NCBI GenBank assembly: GCA_965247435.1
Contig: OZ252019.1
Coordinates: forward strand, 5,270,001-5,334,000
DNA length: 64,000 bases
Reading direction: 5' to 3'
DNA from: Ilyomonas sp965247435
GTDB taxonomy: Bacteria; Bacteroidota; Bacteroidia; Chitinophagales; Chitinophagaceae
Of this stretch, positions 1-9,309 are shown in pieces (the stretch's first letter is position 1; every line of letters starts with the position of its first letter). The position numbers and the translations under genes are program-made. Below the pieces are notes generated by a model. It was given only the letters and a program-made list of their open reading frames with translations, did not search any database and was not told the DNA's origin.

Positions 1-646
1 CAACCAACAGGTAACTGCCGGCCATGTACGGGTCAAGATTTACGGCTGCATCCCGCAGGAGATTGGCATGTAAGAGGCTTGCATAGCTATCACCTGCAAA
101 ATATTGGTACATCTCTATTTTGCTGCTATCGGTAAGGCTGCTGTAAGGCAGATAAAAACGAATGATGCTGTTAAGTGCAGGCACTAAAACAGTAAAGAAG
201 ATGCCGGTGATCAATAGTTTTTTAGGTTGCCATTTATATACAAAGAGCAGGAGTATTCCGCAAATTGCATAGATGCGGAATATATCGCCGGCCCAAATGA
301 GATAGGCATGCAGTACGCCAATTAAAAACAACATCAGCATACGCCTGGCAAACTTACCTTCTATTTTGTAACCCTGCCGGTTGGCTTTGTCTAACTGGTA
401 AAAAAAGCTTACACCAAACAGAAAGGCAAACAGTGCGCGCGATTTATTAATCAGAAAAATATTGAGGAATAAATTTGTAGCATCATCCAGCCTCGCAGTA
501 GATAAAGATTGCGGGTTTACCGGCGAAATATAGATAGCGCTCCAACCGGCAAACTCGCCCGAGGCATGTACCAGTAAAATACCCAGCAACGCAAAGCCCC
601 GCAATACATCAATAACTTCAATACGGCCGGATGCAACATTCTTCAT
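1..646 (-). CDS. DUF418 (YeiB-like) integral membrane protein, 3' end cut by window
   Basis: The reading frame is open from the ATG at 644-646 to the window edge, giving 215 codons without a stop. The N-terminus reads IEVIDVLRGFALLGILLVH, the hallmark start of DUF418/YeiB-family membrane proteins. It is followed by hydrophobic stretches such as ARRMLMLFLIGVLHAYLIW (about residue 105) and ICGILLLFVY, consistent with a polytopic inner-membrane protein. Family members are usually about 350-420 aa, so roughly the C-terminal 40% lies outside the window. The family is poorly understood: some members are linked to transport or acyl transfer, but no reaction can be given here. The upstream side (647-1100) has no gene, so it appears to be first in its transcript. 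Recognition of the family is good; function is unknown. Confidence 0.8.
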   Translation of the reverse strand, partial: MKNVASGRIEVIDVLRGFALLGILLVHASGEFAGWSAIYISPVNPQSLSTARLDDATNLFLNIFLINKSRALFAFLFGVSFFYQLDKANRQGYKIEGKFARRMLMLFLIGVLHAYLIWAGDIFRIYAICGILLLFVYKWQPKKLLITGIFFTVLVPALNSIIRFYLPYSSLTDSSKIEMYQYFAGDSYASLLHANLLRDAAVNLDPYMAGSYLLV

Positions 647-1100
647 AGGTTAAGGGTTATGCAGTACTTACAGATACGTAATTTATTTAAAAAGCTATTT
701 AGTAAGCGAAAACTGTGCAAGAAAGGGAAATGTCGGTATTAAATAAATATGTTTTATTCAAATAATTGTTTGCTATGCAGCAGTTTCAGTAATAAAGTAT
801 AGCAGGAACAGCTTTTCTTTTTTACGGTATTGCCGAGGTTAGATCAACCATCGTTGTGTACCTGCGCAGCCTTTTAAAATGCGATCGTTGCAACGCTCTT
901 GCATGATAATTATCATGGCCGGGTGATAGACAGAGTGCCCGGCCTGCTGGATAATTACCGGAAAGCTATTGACGCGCTGAAGGAGTGAGGGAATTGATTT
1001 ATCTTTTATAAAAAAATTTTGTAGTACTGCAGGTCTTTATAAACAGTTCATATTCGCTTACCTGCTGTTGCTTCAACCTGCAAAATTGAAGCAGTTTTAT
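647..1100. other. gene-free stretch
   Basis: No complete gene is visible in these 454 bases. A 35-codon open stretch on the plus strand (881-988) has protein-like composition but is preceded by a stop and matches nothing recognised, so it is at most a decayed fragment. The promoter of the leftward DUF418 gene presumably lies near 650-700, but no clear TAnnTTTG box was found. Confidence 0.4.
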
Positions 1101-1898
1101 TTAATGCATTTCGGCTGAATTAAGTTTTTTCCGCATCAGTTTTGCAGGGCGGATGGCCTGCAAATCTACCTGTAAAATGCTTTTAATGACCAACTTGTCT
1201 GCGGGCTGATGCACGCCAAAGCCTGCACCCAGATTCCATAACACGCTGCCGCTGATATTCAGATCAATAGTCGGAAAGACAGTGATGGTTTTCTCATGAA
1301 AATTCTCATAATATTCAACGCCGGGTTGCACAACTTTTCCTCTGCGGTAATATACCCCGGCACTTACGCCCGACTGCCAGCGCTGGTCTTCTTCGCCGCT
1401 TAAGTACTTGCTTACCATCGGGTTTATAACCAGCCGGAAATCTTCGATGTCTTTATCCAGAATCAGGCGCGCTTCCAGCTCCGGCGAATTGGAATAGGAA
1501 TGATTGGGGAAATAATATTCTACATACACAGCCGTATTTACAAAATAGTCAAAACGCTCTGCAAAGCGGTACCGGGCTTCAATTCTCGCGGCTGTATAAT
1601 CGAGGTGACTGCCTTTTGGGTCTTCGAAATCGGCGTAGCCGGCCAGCACCAAATGGTCACCCACGCCATACTCCGCTTCTATGGAAGAAGCCAGCAAACC
1701 TTTGCGGGTAAGGGATTTGCCAAAATGCTCATAAGGCTCGTTACTGTTGGCAATAAAGCTGGTCCATTTGGTTAGTTCTAAATGTCCTTTAAAAGGCGTT
1801 TCAAACTGATATACCCTGAAAAAAGATTCCTGCGCGTGTACCGCTGCGAACATACCTATACAGGCAATTATTGCACAAACCTTCCTTAGCTGCTTCAT
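1101..1898 (-). CDS. exported outer-membrane beta-barrel-like protein
   Basis: This 265-aa protein begins with a clear Sec signal peptide (MKQLRKVCAIIACIGMFAAVHAQ). The rest is rich in alternating aromatic/hydrophobic strands (for example LEARLILDKDIEDFRLVINP and GVSAGVYYRRGKVVQPGVEY), the texture of a small outer-membrane barrel. It is the last gene of a two-gene leftward unit. Its ATG is separated by a single base from the stop of the P19-like gene upstream, so the two are almost certainly co-transcribed and probably act in the same metal- or redox-related envelope process. No catalytic motif is seen. A porin or surface assembly role is inference; the export prediction is firm. Confidence 0.7.
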   Translation of the reverse strand: MKQLRKVCAIIACIGMFAAVHAQESFFRVYQFETPFKGHLELTKWTSFIANSNEPYEHFGKSLTRKGLLASSIEAEYGVGDHLVLAGYADFEDPKGSHLDYTAARIEARYRFAERFDYFVNTAVYVEYYFPNHSYSNSPELEARLILDKDIEDFRLVINPMVSKYLSGEEDQRWQSGVSAGVYYRRGKVVQPGVEYYENFHEKTITVFPTIDLNISGSVLWNLGAGFGVHQPADKLVIKSILQVDLQAIRPAKLMRKKLNSAEMH

Positions 1899-1899
1899 C

Positions 1900-3090
1900 T
1901 TATTTCTGTCCGGTTTTAATGGTTACATTATTAAAATCCATATCAGCCGGCAGTACAAATTGTTTGCCCCCTGTTCCTCCATAGCGCCGGTAAGGCGGCG
2001 GGTCTATATGCACATGCACGCGATAAGCGCCGGCTTTTGCCACGCGCCAGTTTTCGCCATAGTGATACAGCCACGGATGCCACATAAACATTTCCATTTT
2101 GTGCCCTATATTTTTGCTATGGCTATCATATAGTGTAACTTCTACATTCAAGTCGTGCAGAAAACGCCCTGTTTGCCGGTCGCGTGCTACAATTTCCACA
2201 TGCGCATTTGTTTCGGCGCTTAAGTCATTTTCCTTTTTATATACCAGCTTGCTATTATGCTGATACCAGTAGCCTTCGGAATATTCTACTGCGCAAGCCA
2301 GGAAATAATCGCCGCTGGTGGTGTCCTTGCCATCGTTGGCCTGTGCATACATTGCCTTCAACGTATTGCTGTATGCCTGCCCTGCTTTCTTAGCCAGTTC
2401 CTGTTGCGCTTCCATGCCGTCGCTCAAGGTTGCTGCACTGGTAAGCGCAGCTATCTGTAAAGGAATAACGGCCGTCGCTGCTTCTGTAAAACGGTCGCCG
2501 TTGTACGGGTCGTGGCGGTGATAAGATGGGGGTGCAATAGTTACTGTAAAGGTGTAAGCGCCGTTGCCCGGCAACTGAATATTATCGCCGTAGCCATTCA
2601 CCAGCGGCATCCACGCAAAAGGCAACTGCTTTTGTTCAATTAACTTTCCGGCCGCATCTTTTATAGATAGTTGGATGTTTAAAGGCGGTACTATGCGTCC
2701 ATCGGCGCCGTCCTGCACAAACAGCCAGAAGTGTGCATTGGCAGCAGCAGGCGCCAGCCATTTTACCGCGCCGTTGTTAAACCCGTACCAGCCTTCGGGC
2801 GCGGCAACAGCATAAGAAAGTTTGTACTCGCCGGCCCGCAACTGCCCGCCCATAGTGCCTGCCTGCGCAACAATCCAGCCCGTGCATTTATCTACCGAAT
2901 CTCCTTCGGCACGGGCGTACGCCAGTTGTTCTTTGGTGGCTTCATTACTTTTTGCAGTTACAGGGCGTTTGGCTGCTGTAGTAGCAACCATCATATCCAT
3001 GCCTTTCATCTGGGCATAGCTATGTTGCTGTACAAGGGTAAGGATAAGACATAAGTATAGTGCGGATAAACCGGAGAGCGGTGCCTTCAT
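1900..3090 (-). CDS. periplasmic protein with two P19/Tp34-like metal-binding domains
   Basis: The ATG at 3090 is chosen over an upstream one at 3159 because it begins a canonical signal peptide (MKAPLSGLSALYLCLILT...SYA); the product is 396 aa. A Met/His-rich segment (MKGMDMM) follows. Two copies of a P19-like beta-sandwich can be seen. The first includes NAHFWLFVQD, a WMPLVNGYGDN turn and TIAPPSYHRHDP. The second includes NAHVEIVARD, MFMWHPWLYHYGENW and VHVHIDPPPYRR. P19/FtrA/Tp34 proteins bind Cu(II)/Fe ions in the periplasm and assist ferrous iron uptake. The usual length is about 170-200 aa with one domain, so this is a tandem version. No FTR1-type permease lies nearby, so iron transport is not demonstrated; it pairs instead with a barrel-like protein. 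Confidence 0.7.
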   Translation of the reverse strand: MKAPLSGLSALYLCLILTLVQQHSYAQMKGMDMMVATTAAKRPVTAKSNEATKEQLAYARAEGDSVDKCTGWIVAQAGTMGGQLRAGEYKLSYAVAAPEGWYGFNNGAVKWLAPAAANAHFWLFVQDGADGRIVPPLNIQLSIKDAAGKLIEQKQLPFAWMPLVNGYGDNIQLPGNGAYTFTVTIAPPSYHRHDPYNGDRFTEAATAVIPLQIAALTSAATLSDGMEAQQELAKKAGQAYSNTLKAMYAQANDGKDTTSGDYFLACAVEYSEGYWYQHNSKLVYKKENDLSAETNAHVEIVARDRQTGRFLHDLNVEVTLYDSHSKNIGHKMEMFMWHPWLYHYGENWRVAKAGAYRVHVHIDPPPYRRYGGTGGKQFVLPADMDFNNVTIKTGQK

Positions 3091-3290
3091 AGTAGTTGCC
3101 TGATCTTTAAATAAAACGGTGCAATAAACTACATCAGTAAATATGCCAAGGGTAAGCAAGCGCTATTTTATCCGTATTCCTTTGTACAATTATAAAAGGT
3201 ATTATGTTAGACCGCATGAATGGCAAGCCGCTATTTACCGTAGTGGCATACGGCTTTAAGCTGGATATAAATGTATTAAGGCAGGTAAAT

Positions 3291-4181
3291 TTATTTCTCT
3301 TTTTTCAGCCAGCCATTATCCGCCAGCCAATCACTCATACGTTGCGGCCAGCTATGGATGGATTGCAGCGATGACCGGTTGCCCATATTAAATCCATGCT
3401 GTCCCTGCGCAAACAAATGCGCTTCCACGGGCACTTTGGCCACGCGGTACGCATGAAGCAGTTTTACTATAGACTCGGAGCAGCAGGTGTCATCGTTGGC
3501 GGCGAGTAAAAATGCCGGTGGCGCAGTAGCGGGCACAGTATCGGGTACGGCCAGCGGACCGGGATATACCAGCATTATAAATGCAGGCTTCCCGTTAAGC
3601 CGGTCAACAGCATCAGCCGCATGGTCATTGCCATTGCCGGAAGCAAATGCAACCATATCAACCACTTCGCCGCCTGCCGAAAAACCGAGCATGCCAATGC
3701 GGTTAGTATCAATGCTCCAGTCTGCAGCATGGCTGCGTGTTAGCCGCATAGCGCGTAGCGCGTCTTCGCGCGGATGCTTGTCCAGCGAATAGGGCGAATT
3801 AGGCTCGCGGGCAAGGCGGTATTTCAGCACAATGGCAGTTATACCTAAACTATTTAAAAAAGCTGCAGGCTCGGTGCCTTCGGCATTATATACCAGCAGC
3901 CGGTGACCGCCGCCGGGACAGATAACGACTGCGGTACCGTTGCTTTTTTCTTTCGGCGGCAGGTACACCGCGATAGAAGGGTTATTAATATGTTTTACCC
4001 AATATTCTTTTGCTTCTTCCGGCTCGTTGCGGAGCTTTTCAAAGCCGGGCGCGCCATTTGGCCACAGTGGAAGAACAACAGGATTCGACTGTGCCCGTGA
4101 TAATTGCGGGTATAGTGTGAATAGTATGCAGATAGCTATAAGCGCCCGTTGAAAAGCAGGTGGAAGTATTGGGTTTTTCAT
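3291..4181 (-). CDS. secreted alpha/beta-hydrolase, acetyl-xylan-esterase-like
   Basis: This 296-aa enzyme has a signal peptide ending near SRAQ (residue 31). The oxyanion-hole motif VVICPGGGHR lies at residues 86-94, the nucleophile elbow GFSAGG has Ser168, the acid loop AANDD has Asp230/231, and His262 sits in GQHGFN. This arrangement is typical of small carbohydrate/acetyl esterases of the alpha/beta-hydrolase fold that Bacteroidota place beside glycosidases. It lies 75 bp downstream of the GH-D glycosidase gene on the same strand, so the two probably form a small glycan-processing unit in which ester side groups are removed alongside glycosyl cleavage. Substrate cannot be told from sequence. 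Catalytic assignment is strong; the acetyl preference is inference. Confidence 0.75.
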   Translation of the reverse strand: MKNPILPPAFQRALIAICILFTLYPQLSRAQSNPVVLPLWPNGAPGFEKLRNEPEEAKEYWVKHINNPSIAVYLPPKEKSNGTAVVICPGGGHRLLVYNAEGTEPAAFLNSLGITAIVLKYRLAREPNSPYSLDKHPREDALRAMRLTRSHAADWSIDTNRIGMLGFSAGGEVVDMVAFASGNGNDHAADAVDRLNGKPAFIMLVYPGPLAVPDTVPATAPPAFLLAANDDTCCSESIVKLLHAYRVAKVPVEAHLFAQGQHGFNMGNRSSLQSIHSWPQRMSDWLADNGWLKKEK

Positions 4182-4256
4182 TGTTTAAAGATAAATAAGA
4201 AACTGCTTGGCCAATGGCTGAACAGGGCAACTTGATTACAGGATAATTAATAGCCA

Positions 4257-5921
4257 TCACCAATCGAAGTTCACTTCTTTTCCATCCAGCTTCCAGGCAG
4301 CAGGCCATTGGCTGGTAAGCCAGTCCAATGGTTCGGCTGCGGGCAGATGTTCCGCGGCTTTTGTGAAGCAATTTTTTATAAATTGCTTTTGTTCATTTCC
4401 CAGCGCATCAGGCTGCGCCGAAATGAATAAAGGCGTGCTGCTTTCGGCCAGCAACTGCATCCATTGTTTATTCTTTTGCCAGGGTACTTCATTGGTTAAA
4501 CCCACGCAATCGCCATCGGCCGCATAAAAAATGCCATGCTGCACCATGCGAAAGCCAAGCGTGTTTACACCCATCTTGCGGGTGCGCGCCCATTCTTTAC
4601 CACTTGTATCATCGCCCACACGGTTAAGCTCAAAAAGACCGGCTGATAAATGGCTCATTGTATTACAGCCAATGAGGTACATATCGCCTGCTGCCGCGCG
4701 GATAGTGTGGTATAGGGCAAGTATTATCTCTGCGTTTGTTTTACTCCGGTCGTTAAAATGCCAGCCGCCTGCAGTCATTTCTTCTCCCATCTCAAACCCC
4801 CATCTGCCAAACATATCAAAGGTGGAAAAATCATGCTTCACCATTTCAAAGCCCCATTGTTTGTAGGTAGAGATATTGCGTTGTATCCGGTCCAGGTTTT
4901 CTGCGATGGTAGGATCAAGCACCGGTTTTTTAGCATCGTCCCTGCCTGCAATCATGGGCAGTAATAAGTTTTGCTTGTCGTCATGCGCAGCGCATAATGG
5001 CCGCGTCCACAAACCGGGCCGCATACCCAGTGTAGTAATGTCAGCAGCCAGCCCGTGCATGTCTTTAAACTTATCGTTCGGGCGCGAAAAATCGTCCTGC
5101 CAGCAGCAATCGCCGGGAAGCAGCGGCGAGTAGGCAGCCCAGCCCGCATCCACCACCGAAAAAGGCCGGTTGGCCGTATCTTCCGCAAGGTCTGTCATTA
5201 TTGAAGTCTGGTTTTTTATCAGCGCCGGCGTGTTGTTGCCATACGCATAATACCAGTCGTTAATACCATATACCGGCTGCCTCGGCAGGCGCGGTTGCGG
5301 GCACATGATTTTGCAAAACCGGCGGGCCGCATAGAAAGTATTTTCATCGCTTCTGTTTTGCGTGGTTACAATATCCGCCGCATGCAGCTTCCGGTCTTTC
5401 AGCAATACGCCTTCGCCGCCGTTGCGGGTATCTAAGGTAAGCTGCATAATACCGTTGCCAACATTCCAGTAAGCAATAGCGCTGCAACCGGTTTTTACAC
5501 CAAAGCATACGGTGCTATGGTTATTGTGCTGTATAAAATACCACGGCATTTTTTTACTGAAGACGGCAGGCTGAAAAGAAACATCGCCGTACGTTCTTTC
5601 CCAATGGTCGCCCAGCATTGTTGCTGTTGCGGGCGCCCTATACTGCCATTGCAACTGCACTAAGTGCAATGCTTTTCCGGGCGATTGAACCGCTACCCTC
5701 AAAGCATTGCCCGTGTAAGTAAGCTGTACAGACATGCGCTCATACGTCCAGTTCATTTTATCGGCGCTTGTCATATCCTGAAAGCCATCATCTCCCTTTA
5801 TCCTTATTTTTTGGGGCAGTTGTATTTGTTCGCCAGCTTCGCCGGCAGCATGGGTATGTTGCAAAAACAAAAGACTGGCTAAGGAAGCACCGGATAGTTT
5901 TACAAATTGTCGGCGTTGCAT
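4257..5921 (-). CDS. clan GH-D glycoside hydrolase (alpha-galactosidase-like)
   Basis: The 554-aa protein starts with RRQFVKLSGASLASLLF, a Tat-like (or twin-Arg flavoured Sec) signal. An N-terminal beta-sandwich (about 30-215) precedes a TIM barrel beginning at PVYGINDWYYAYG. The expected catalytic pair of clan GH-D (families 27/31/36) is visible: nucleophile Asp364 in EMVKHDF and acid/base Asp437 or 438 in NRVGDDTSG. Supporting motifs are VVDAGW and MRPGLWTRPL. Family members remove alpha-galactosyl or related alpha-linked residues. Its ATG has a free upstream region (5922-6236) shared with a divergent thioredoxin-like gene. It likely works with the downstream esterase. The exact family (GH27 versus GH36) and sugar specificity are not certain. 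Confidence 0.75.
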   Translation of the reverse strand: MQRRQFVKLSGASLASLLFLQHTHAAGEAGEQIQLPQKIRIKGDDGFQDMTSADKMNWTYERMSVQLTYTGNALRVAVQSPGKALHLVQLQWQYRAPATATMLGDHWERTYGDVSFQPAVFSKKMPWYFIQHNNHSTVCFGVKTGCSAIAYWNVGNGIMQLTLDTRNGGEGVLLKDRKLHAADIVTTQNRSDENTFYAARRFCKIMCPQPRLPRQPVYGINDWYYAYGNNTPALIKNQTSIMTDLAEDTANRPFSVVDAGWAAYSPLLPGDCCWQDDFSRPNDKFKDMHGLAADITTLGMRPGLWTRPLCAAHDDKQNLLLPMIAGRDDAKKPVLDPTIAENLDRIQRNISTYKQWGFEMVKHDFSTFDMFGRWGFEMGEEMTAGGWHFNDRSKTNAEIILALYHTIRAAAGDMYLIGCNTMSHLSAGLFELNRVGDDTSGKEWARTRKMGVNTLGFRMVQHGIFYAADGDCVGLTNEVPWQKNKQWMQLLAESSTPLFISAQPDALGNEQKQFIKNCFTKAAEHLPAAEPLDWLTSQWPAAWKLDGKEVNFDW

Positions 5922-6187
5922 TGGCTGGATAGGTTGTTTATGTTATGATAATTTAAAACACTAAGATAACAGCGAAACAAAATTAATTCACGAAGTAAAG
6001 TACAGCCCTTATAGTATGCCAGGCGGTTATTATTAACCGGCTGCATAAAAATTTGCCCTGAAACAGGACTATTAGGTGCACGGCGTACTAAACACAACAA
6101 CCTTAATAGTTTATTCTTAAAAAAAGTATAACGGACAAGTTTATTTTATGTATGATTTAAGCACTCTATAATTAACTTTATTTAAAA

Positions 6188-6211
6188 TATGTACACTTTT
6201 GCACTTGTACA
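6188..6211. promoter_or_regulatory. inverted repeat ATGTACA-N10-TGTACAT upstream of thioredoxin-like gene
   Basis: A 7-bp perfect inverted repeat with a 10-bp spacer lies 25-48 bp before the chosen ATG at 6237. The position suits an operator or a 5'-leader hairpin. There is no direct evidence for a binding protein. Confidence 0.3.
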
Positions 6212-6236
6212 TAAATCCAGTATCCGGGTTGACAAT

Positions 6237-6866
6237 ATGCATATACAACCTTCACAATCCATCTTTTTAAGAAAGGCAGCATTAATGACCTGGCTGGGTT
6301 TTTTATTTGTTATTATCGTATCGCTTTTTTGGTATAATGCCTGGCTGTACGATTTGCCAACGCCGGTGCCGGCCGGTTACAAACCCATAAGTACCGGTTC
6401 TGTAATTTCGCTGCCGGCAAACCTGAAAACCGGTAATAATAAACCTCTTTTCCTGCATTTTTTTAATCCCGACTGTCCCTGCTCGCGGTTCAATATCGCA
6501 CAATTTAAATTGCTGGTAAAGCAATACGGGGCACAGGTAAATTTTGTAATCGTACCCATTGTAAAAAAGCCGTACACTGCCGGCCAGATACAGGAAAAAT
6601 TTCAGTTGGATTTACCGGTTTTATTCGATACCACCTTAGCTGCAACATGCGGCGTTTACTCAACGCCGCAGGCTGTAATAATCGGTGCCGGTAACATCCT
6701 GCATTACCGGGGCAATTACAACCGCAGCCGCTATTGTGCGGACGAAAAAACCAATTATGCGCGCATTGCTATCGAAAATTTGCTTACTAATAAAACAACG
6801 ACCGCTTTCAACCAGTTTGCACTAACGGCTTATGGATGCGGATTGCCAAATTGTACCAAAAAATGA
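6237..6866 (+). CDS. membrane-anchored thioredoxin-like protein (DUF6436-type)
   Basis: The second ATG (6237) is preferred; an upstream in-frame ATG at 6189 sits inside an inverted repeat. The 209-aa product has one transmembrane anchor (about residues 15-33, LMTWLGFLFVIIVSLFWYNA) and then a thioredoxin fold exposed to the periplasm. The active-site position reads NPDCPCSRFN (Cys80-Pro-Cys82), a CPC motif rather than CxxC, as in DUF6436-like proteins. The cis-Pro region is YSTPQAVII. Extra cysteines lie near the C-terminus (YGCGLPNC). The stop overlaps the ATG of the hybrid kinase gene (ATGA), so expression is translationally coupled. It may supply or sense a redox signal for the kinase, but that is inference from context only. 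Confidence 0.7.
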   Translation: MHIQPSQSIFLRKAALMTWLGFLFVIIVSLFWYNAWLYDLPTPVPAGYKPISTGSVISLPANLKTGNNKPLFLHFFNPDCPCSRFNIAQFKLLVKQYGAQVNFVIVPIVKKPYTAGQIQEKFQLDLPVLFDTTLAATCGVYSTPQAVIIGAGNILHYRGNYNRSRYCADEKTNYARIAIENLLTNKTTTAFNQFALTAYGCGLPNCTKK

Positions 6867-9136
6867 AAAACCATACCCCTTATAAGAGCGATACAGAGCA
6901 GTTGTCTATTGCTGCCTTCCGGCAGGAAGTGCAAAAAAGGTCTGACCGGCTGATGAATTATTTCATCCCCGGTTTCTTCTTGTCGGGCCTGGTGTTCGCA
7001 GTTATTTACGATACCTGGCTGATGGCGGTTGGTGTAGGCGGCCTTTGCGTAGGCGCTTATTATTCCGCCAAAATCGCATTGCCAAATTCCAACCTGTATC
7101 AATATGTGCTGAGCGTAGTGCTGGGCATTTTTATGGCGCAATACATTTACCAGATGCATGGCTTGTTCGAGATGCATTTCTTTGCATTTATCGGCAGTGC
7201 CTTACTCATTACCTATCAAAACTGGAAACTGCAATTACCCATGCTGCTATTTGTGGTACTGCATCATGCAGTATTAGGTTATCTGCAGGATGTTGGGTTT
7301 GATAAATTATATTTTACCCAGCTCGATTATTTCGAGCTGCAAACATTTATCATACATCTCGTGCTTGCCGCCTCCATATTTTTTATCTGCGGTTTATGGG
7401 CTTACCAGTTTAAAAAATCGGGGGAGCTGCACATACTGCAAACCATTGAAATGGCAAGGCTGAAAAAAGAAGCGCTGATAGCGGCAGAGCGGATAAAGAA
7501 CGAAGAAGCATTGGAGAAAGCGTATGTTGCTGCAGAACATGCACGGCTGGAGGCGGAGAATGCCAATAAGGCTAAAAGCGTATTCCTCGCCACCATGAGC
7601 CACGAGATCCGTACGCCTATGAACGGGGTGATGGGCATGGCTGCGCTGCTGGTACAAACGCAACTTAATGAAGAGCAGCGGGGCTTTGCCGAAACGATAA
7701 GCACCTGCGGTGAAAGCCTGCTAACCGTGATAAATGATATACTGGACTTTTCCAAAATAGAATCGGGCAAGATGGAGCTGGAAGAAAAAGATTTTGATCT
7801 CCGCTCCTGCATCGAAGATATACTGGATGTATTTGCAGGCAAAGCCTCCGAAGCCGGTATTGACCTGATCTACCAGATAGATTACAATGTGCCGGTTCAG
7901 GTTGTTGGCGACCATCACCGGCTGCGGCAGATTTTAATGAACTTTGTAAGCAACGCAATTAAGTTTACAGAAGCGGGAGAAATTTTTATAGGCGTGCGCC
8001 TGAATGCCACGTTGCCCGATGGCCGTTTAGAGCTTGCTTTTGAAGTTAAAGACACAGGTATTGGCATTCCGGAAGATAAATTACACCGTTTATTTAAGGC
8101 TTTCTCACAGGTGGATTCTTCTACAACAAGAAAGTACGGCGGTACAGGCCTTGGACTTGTGATCTGCGAAAAGCTGGTAGGCCTGATGGGTGGAAGCATT
8201 GCGGTGAAAAGTACCGTTGGCAAAGGCACTGTCTTTTCCTTTACAATCAGGGCCGGCAATAGTGTGCAGGCAATCCGTACGTATGTAAATAACAGCCTCG
8301 TTGGCTACGAAGGCAGGAAAGTGCTGGTGATTGATGACAATGCCACCAACCGTATTATTTTAAAGACCCAACTGCAGCAATGGAAACTGGTGCCAACGCT
8401 TGCCGATTCGGGGTTGCAGGCTTTGAATATAATTGCCGGCGGAGCATCGTTTGACCTTGTACTTACCGATATGGAAATGCCCGGCATGGATGGTGTGCTG
8501 GTATCGCAGCAGATACGCAAAATATATCCCGATCTGCCCATAATTGTATTAAGTTCCATCGGCGATACGGTATGCCGGCGGCACGCGGAGTTGTTTACGG
8601 CTATCCTTAACAAGCCAGTAAAACAGCAGGTGTTGTGCGCTCACGTACACAATGCACTGTGCCGGCAATTAAAAGTGCCGGTAATATCCAGGGCGGCGAA
8701 GGATACCGACTTATCCGTAAGTTTTGCCGTGCAGCACCCGCTTACTATTTTAATTGCGGAAGACGAGCCGGTTAATCAAAAGCTGGCCATGCATGTATTC
8801 CGGAAACTTGGTTATACAATAGACATTGCAAAGAATGGGAAGATCGCTATCGAAATGGCGGCTAAGCAGGCGTATGATATTGTTTTTATGGACATCCAGA
8901 TGCCGGAAATGGATGGCATGGAAGCTGCCCGTTTTATGAAAGCCAATTTTGAGGTGAAACCCATAATTATAGCGATGACGGCAAATGCGATGCAGGGCGA
9001 CCGAGAGGTTTGCCTGAATGGCGGCATGGATGATTATGTTTCCAAGCCGGTTGTTTTTAAAGAGCTGATGGTAAAATTAGAAAAGTGGTCAGTGCATGTA
9101 AAAGCCGATCTTCAGCCGGCAATGGCAGGAGTCTGA
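6863..9136 (+). CDS. hybrid sensor histidine kinase with two receiver domains
   Basis: The start at 6863 overlaps the preceding stop by ATGA and is preferred over 6836, giving 757 aa. About six transmembrane segments fill residues 30-185, including a conserved-looking VLHHAVLGYL patch. A coiled coil (about 190-240) leads to HisKA with His247 in ATMSHEIRTPMNG. The ATPase domain has the N box NFVSNAIKFT, the G1 box DTGIGIP and the G2 box GGTGLGL. The first receiver carries Asp536 (LTDMEMPGMDG) and the second Asp677 (MDIQMPEMDG). There is no DNA-binding output domain, so it either feeds an unseen phosphotransfer partner or acts by protein contact. It is convergent with a SusD/SusC pair 173 bp downstream. 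The ligand is unknown, perhaps redox through the coupled CPC protein. Confidence 0.9.
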   Translation: MKNHTPYKSDTEQLSIAAFRQEVQKRSDRLMNYFIPGFFLSGLVFAVIYDTWLMAVGVGGLCVGAYYSAKIALPNSNLYQYVLSVVLGIFMAQYIYQMHGLFEMHFFAFIGSALLITYQNWKLQLPMLLFVVLHHAVLGYLQDVGFDKLYFTQLDYFELQTFIIHLVLAASIFFICGLWAYQFKKSGELHILQTIEMARLKKEALIAAERIKNEEALEKAYVAAEHARLEAENANKAKSVFLATMSHEIRTPMNGVMGMAALLVQTQLNEEQRGFAETISTCGESLLTVINDILDFSKIESGKMELEEKDFDLRSCIEDILDVFAGKASEAGIDLIYQIDYNVPVQVVGDHHRLRQILMNFVSNAIKFTEAGEIFIGVRLNATLPDGRLELAFEVKDTGIGIPEDKLHRLFKAFSQVDSSTTRKYGGTGLGLVICEKLVGLMGGSIAVKSTVGKGTVFSFTIRAGNSVQAIRTYVNNSLVGYEGRKVLVIDDNATNRIILKTQLQQWKLVPTLADSGLQALNIIAGGASFDLVLTDMEMPGMDGVLVSQQIRKIYPDLPIIVLSSIGDTVCRRHAELFTAILNKPVKQQVLCAHVHNALCRQLKVPVISRAAKDTDLSVSFAVQHPLTILIAEDEPVNQKLAMHVFRKLGYTIDIAKNGKIAIEMAAKQAYDIVFMDIQMPEMDGMEAARFMKANFEVKPIIIAMTANAMQGDREVCLNGGMDDYVSKPVVFKELMVKLEKWSVHVKADLQPAMAGV

Positions 9137-9309
9137 TAACGGTTTAATATTTATTGTTTTTTGATTAATGGGGTAATCCGTTTATGCTGCAACATATTAC
9201 CATTCCTATATTAAAACCCGCCTGAAAATTTCCCTGAACTATAATGCCTGCTTACCTGTCAACTATCTCGAAATTTAGCTGGCATAAATTATAGAATTTA
9301 CCTTTTAGC

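Noticed and set aside
881..988. 35-codon open stretch on the plus strand with protein-like composition (AIVATLLHDNYHGRVIDRVP...)
   Set aside because: Preceded by a stop in frame, no start or match to a known family; at most a decayed gene end. A recombinase zinc-ribbon idea from another frame was too weak.
3204..3290. Plus-strand frame reading MNGKPLFTVVAYGFKLDINV
   Set aside because: Runs into the antisense of the esterase gene and has no promoter or family resemblance.
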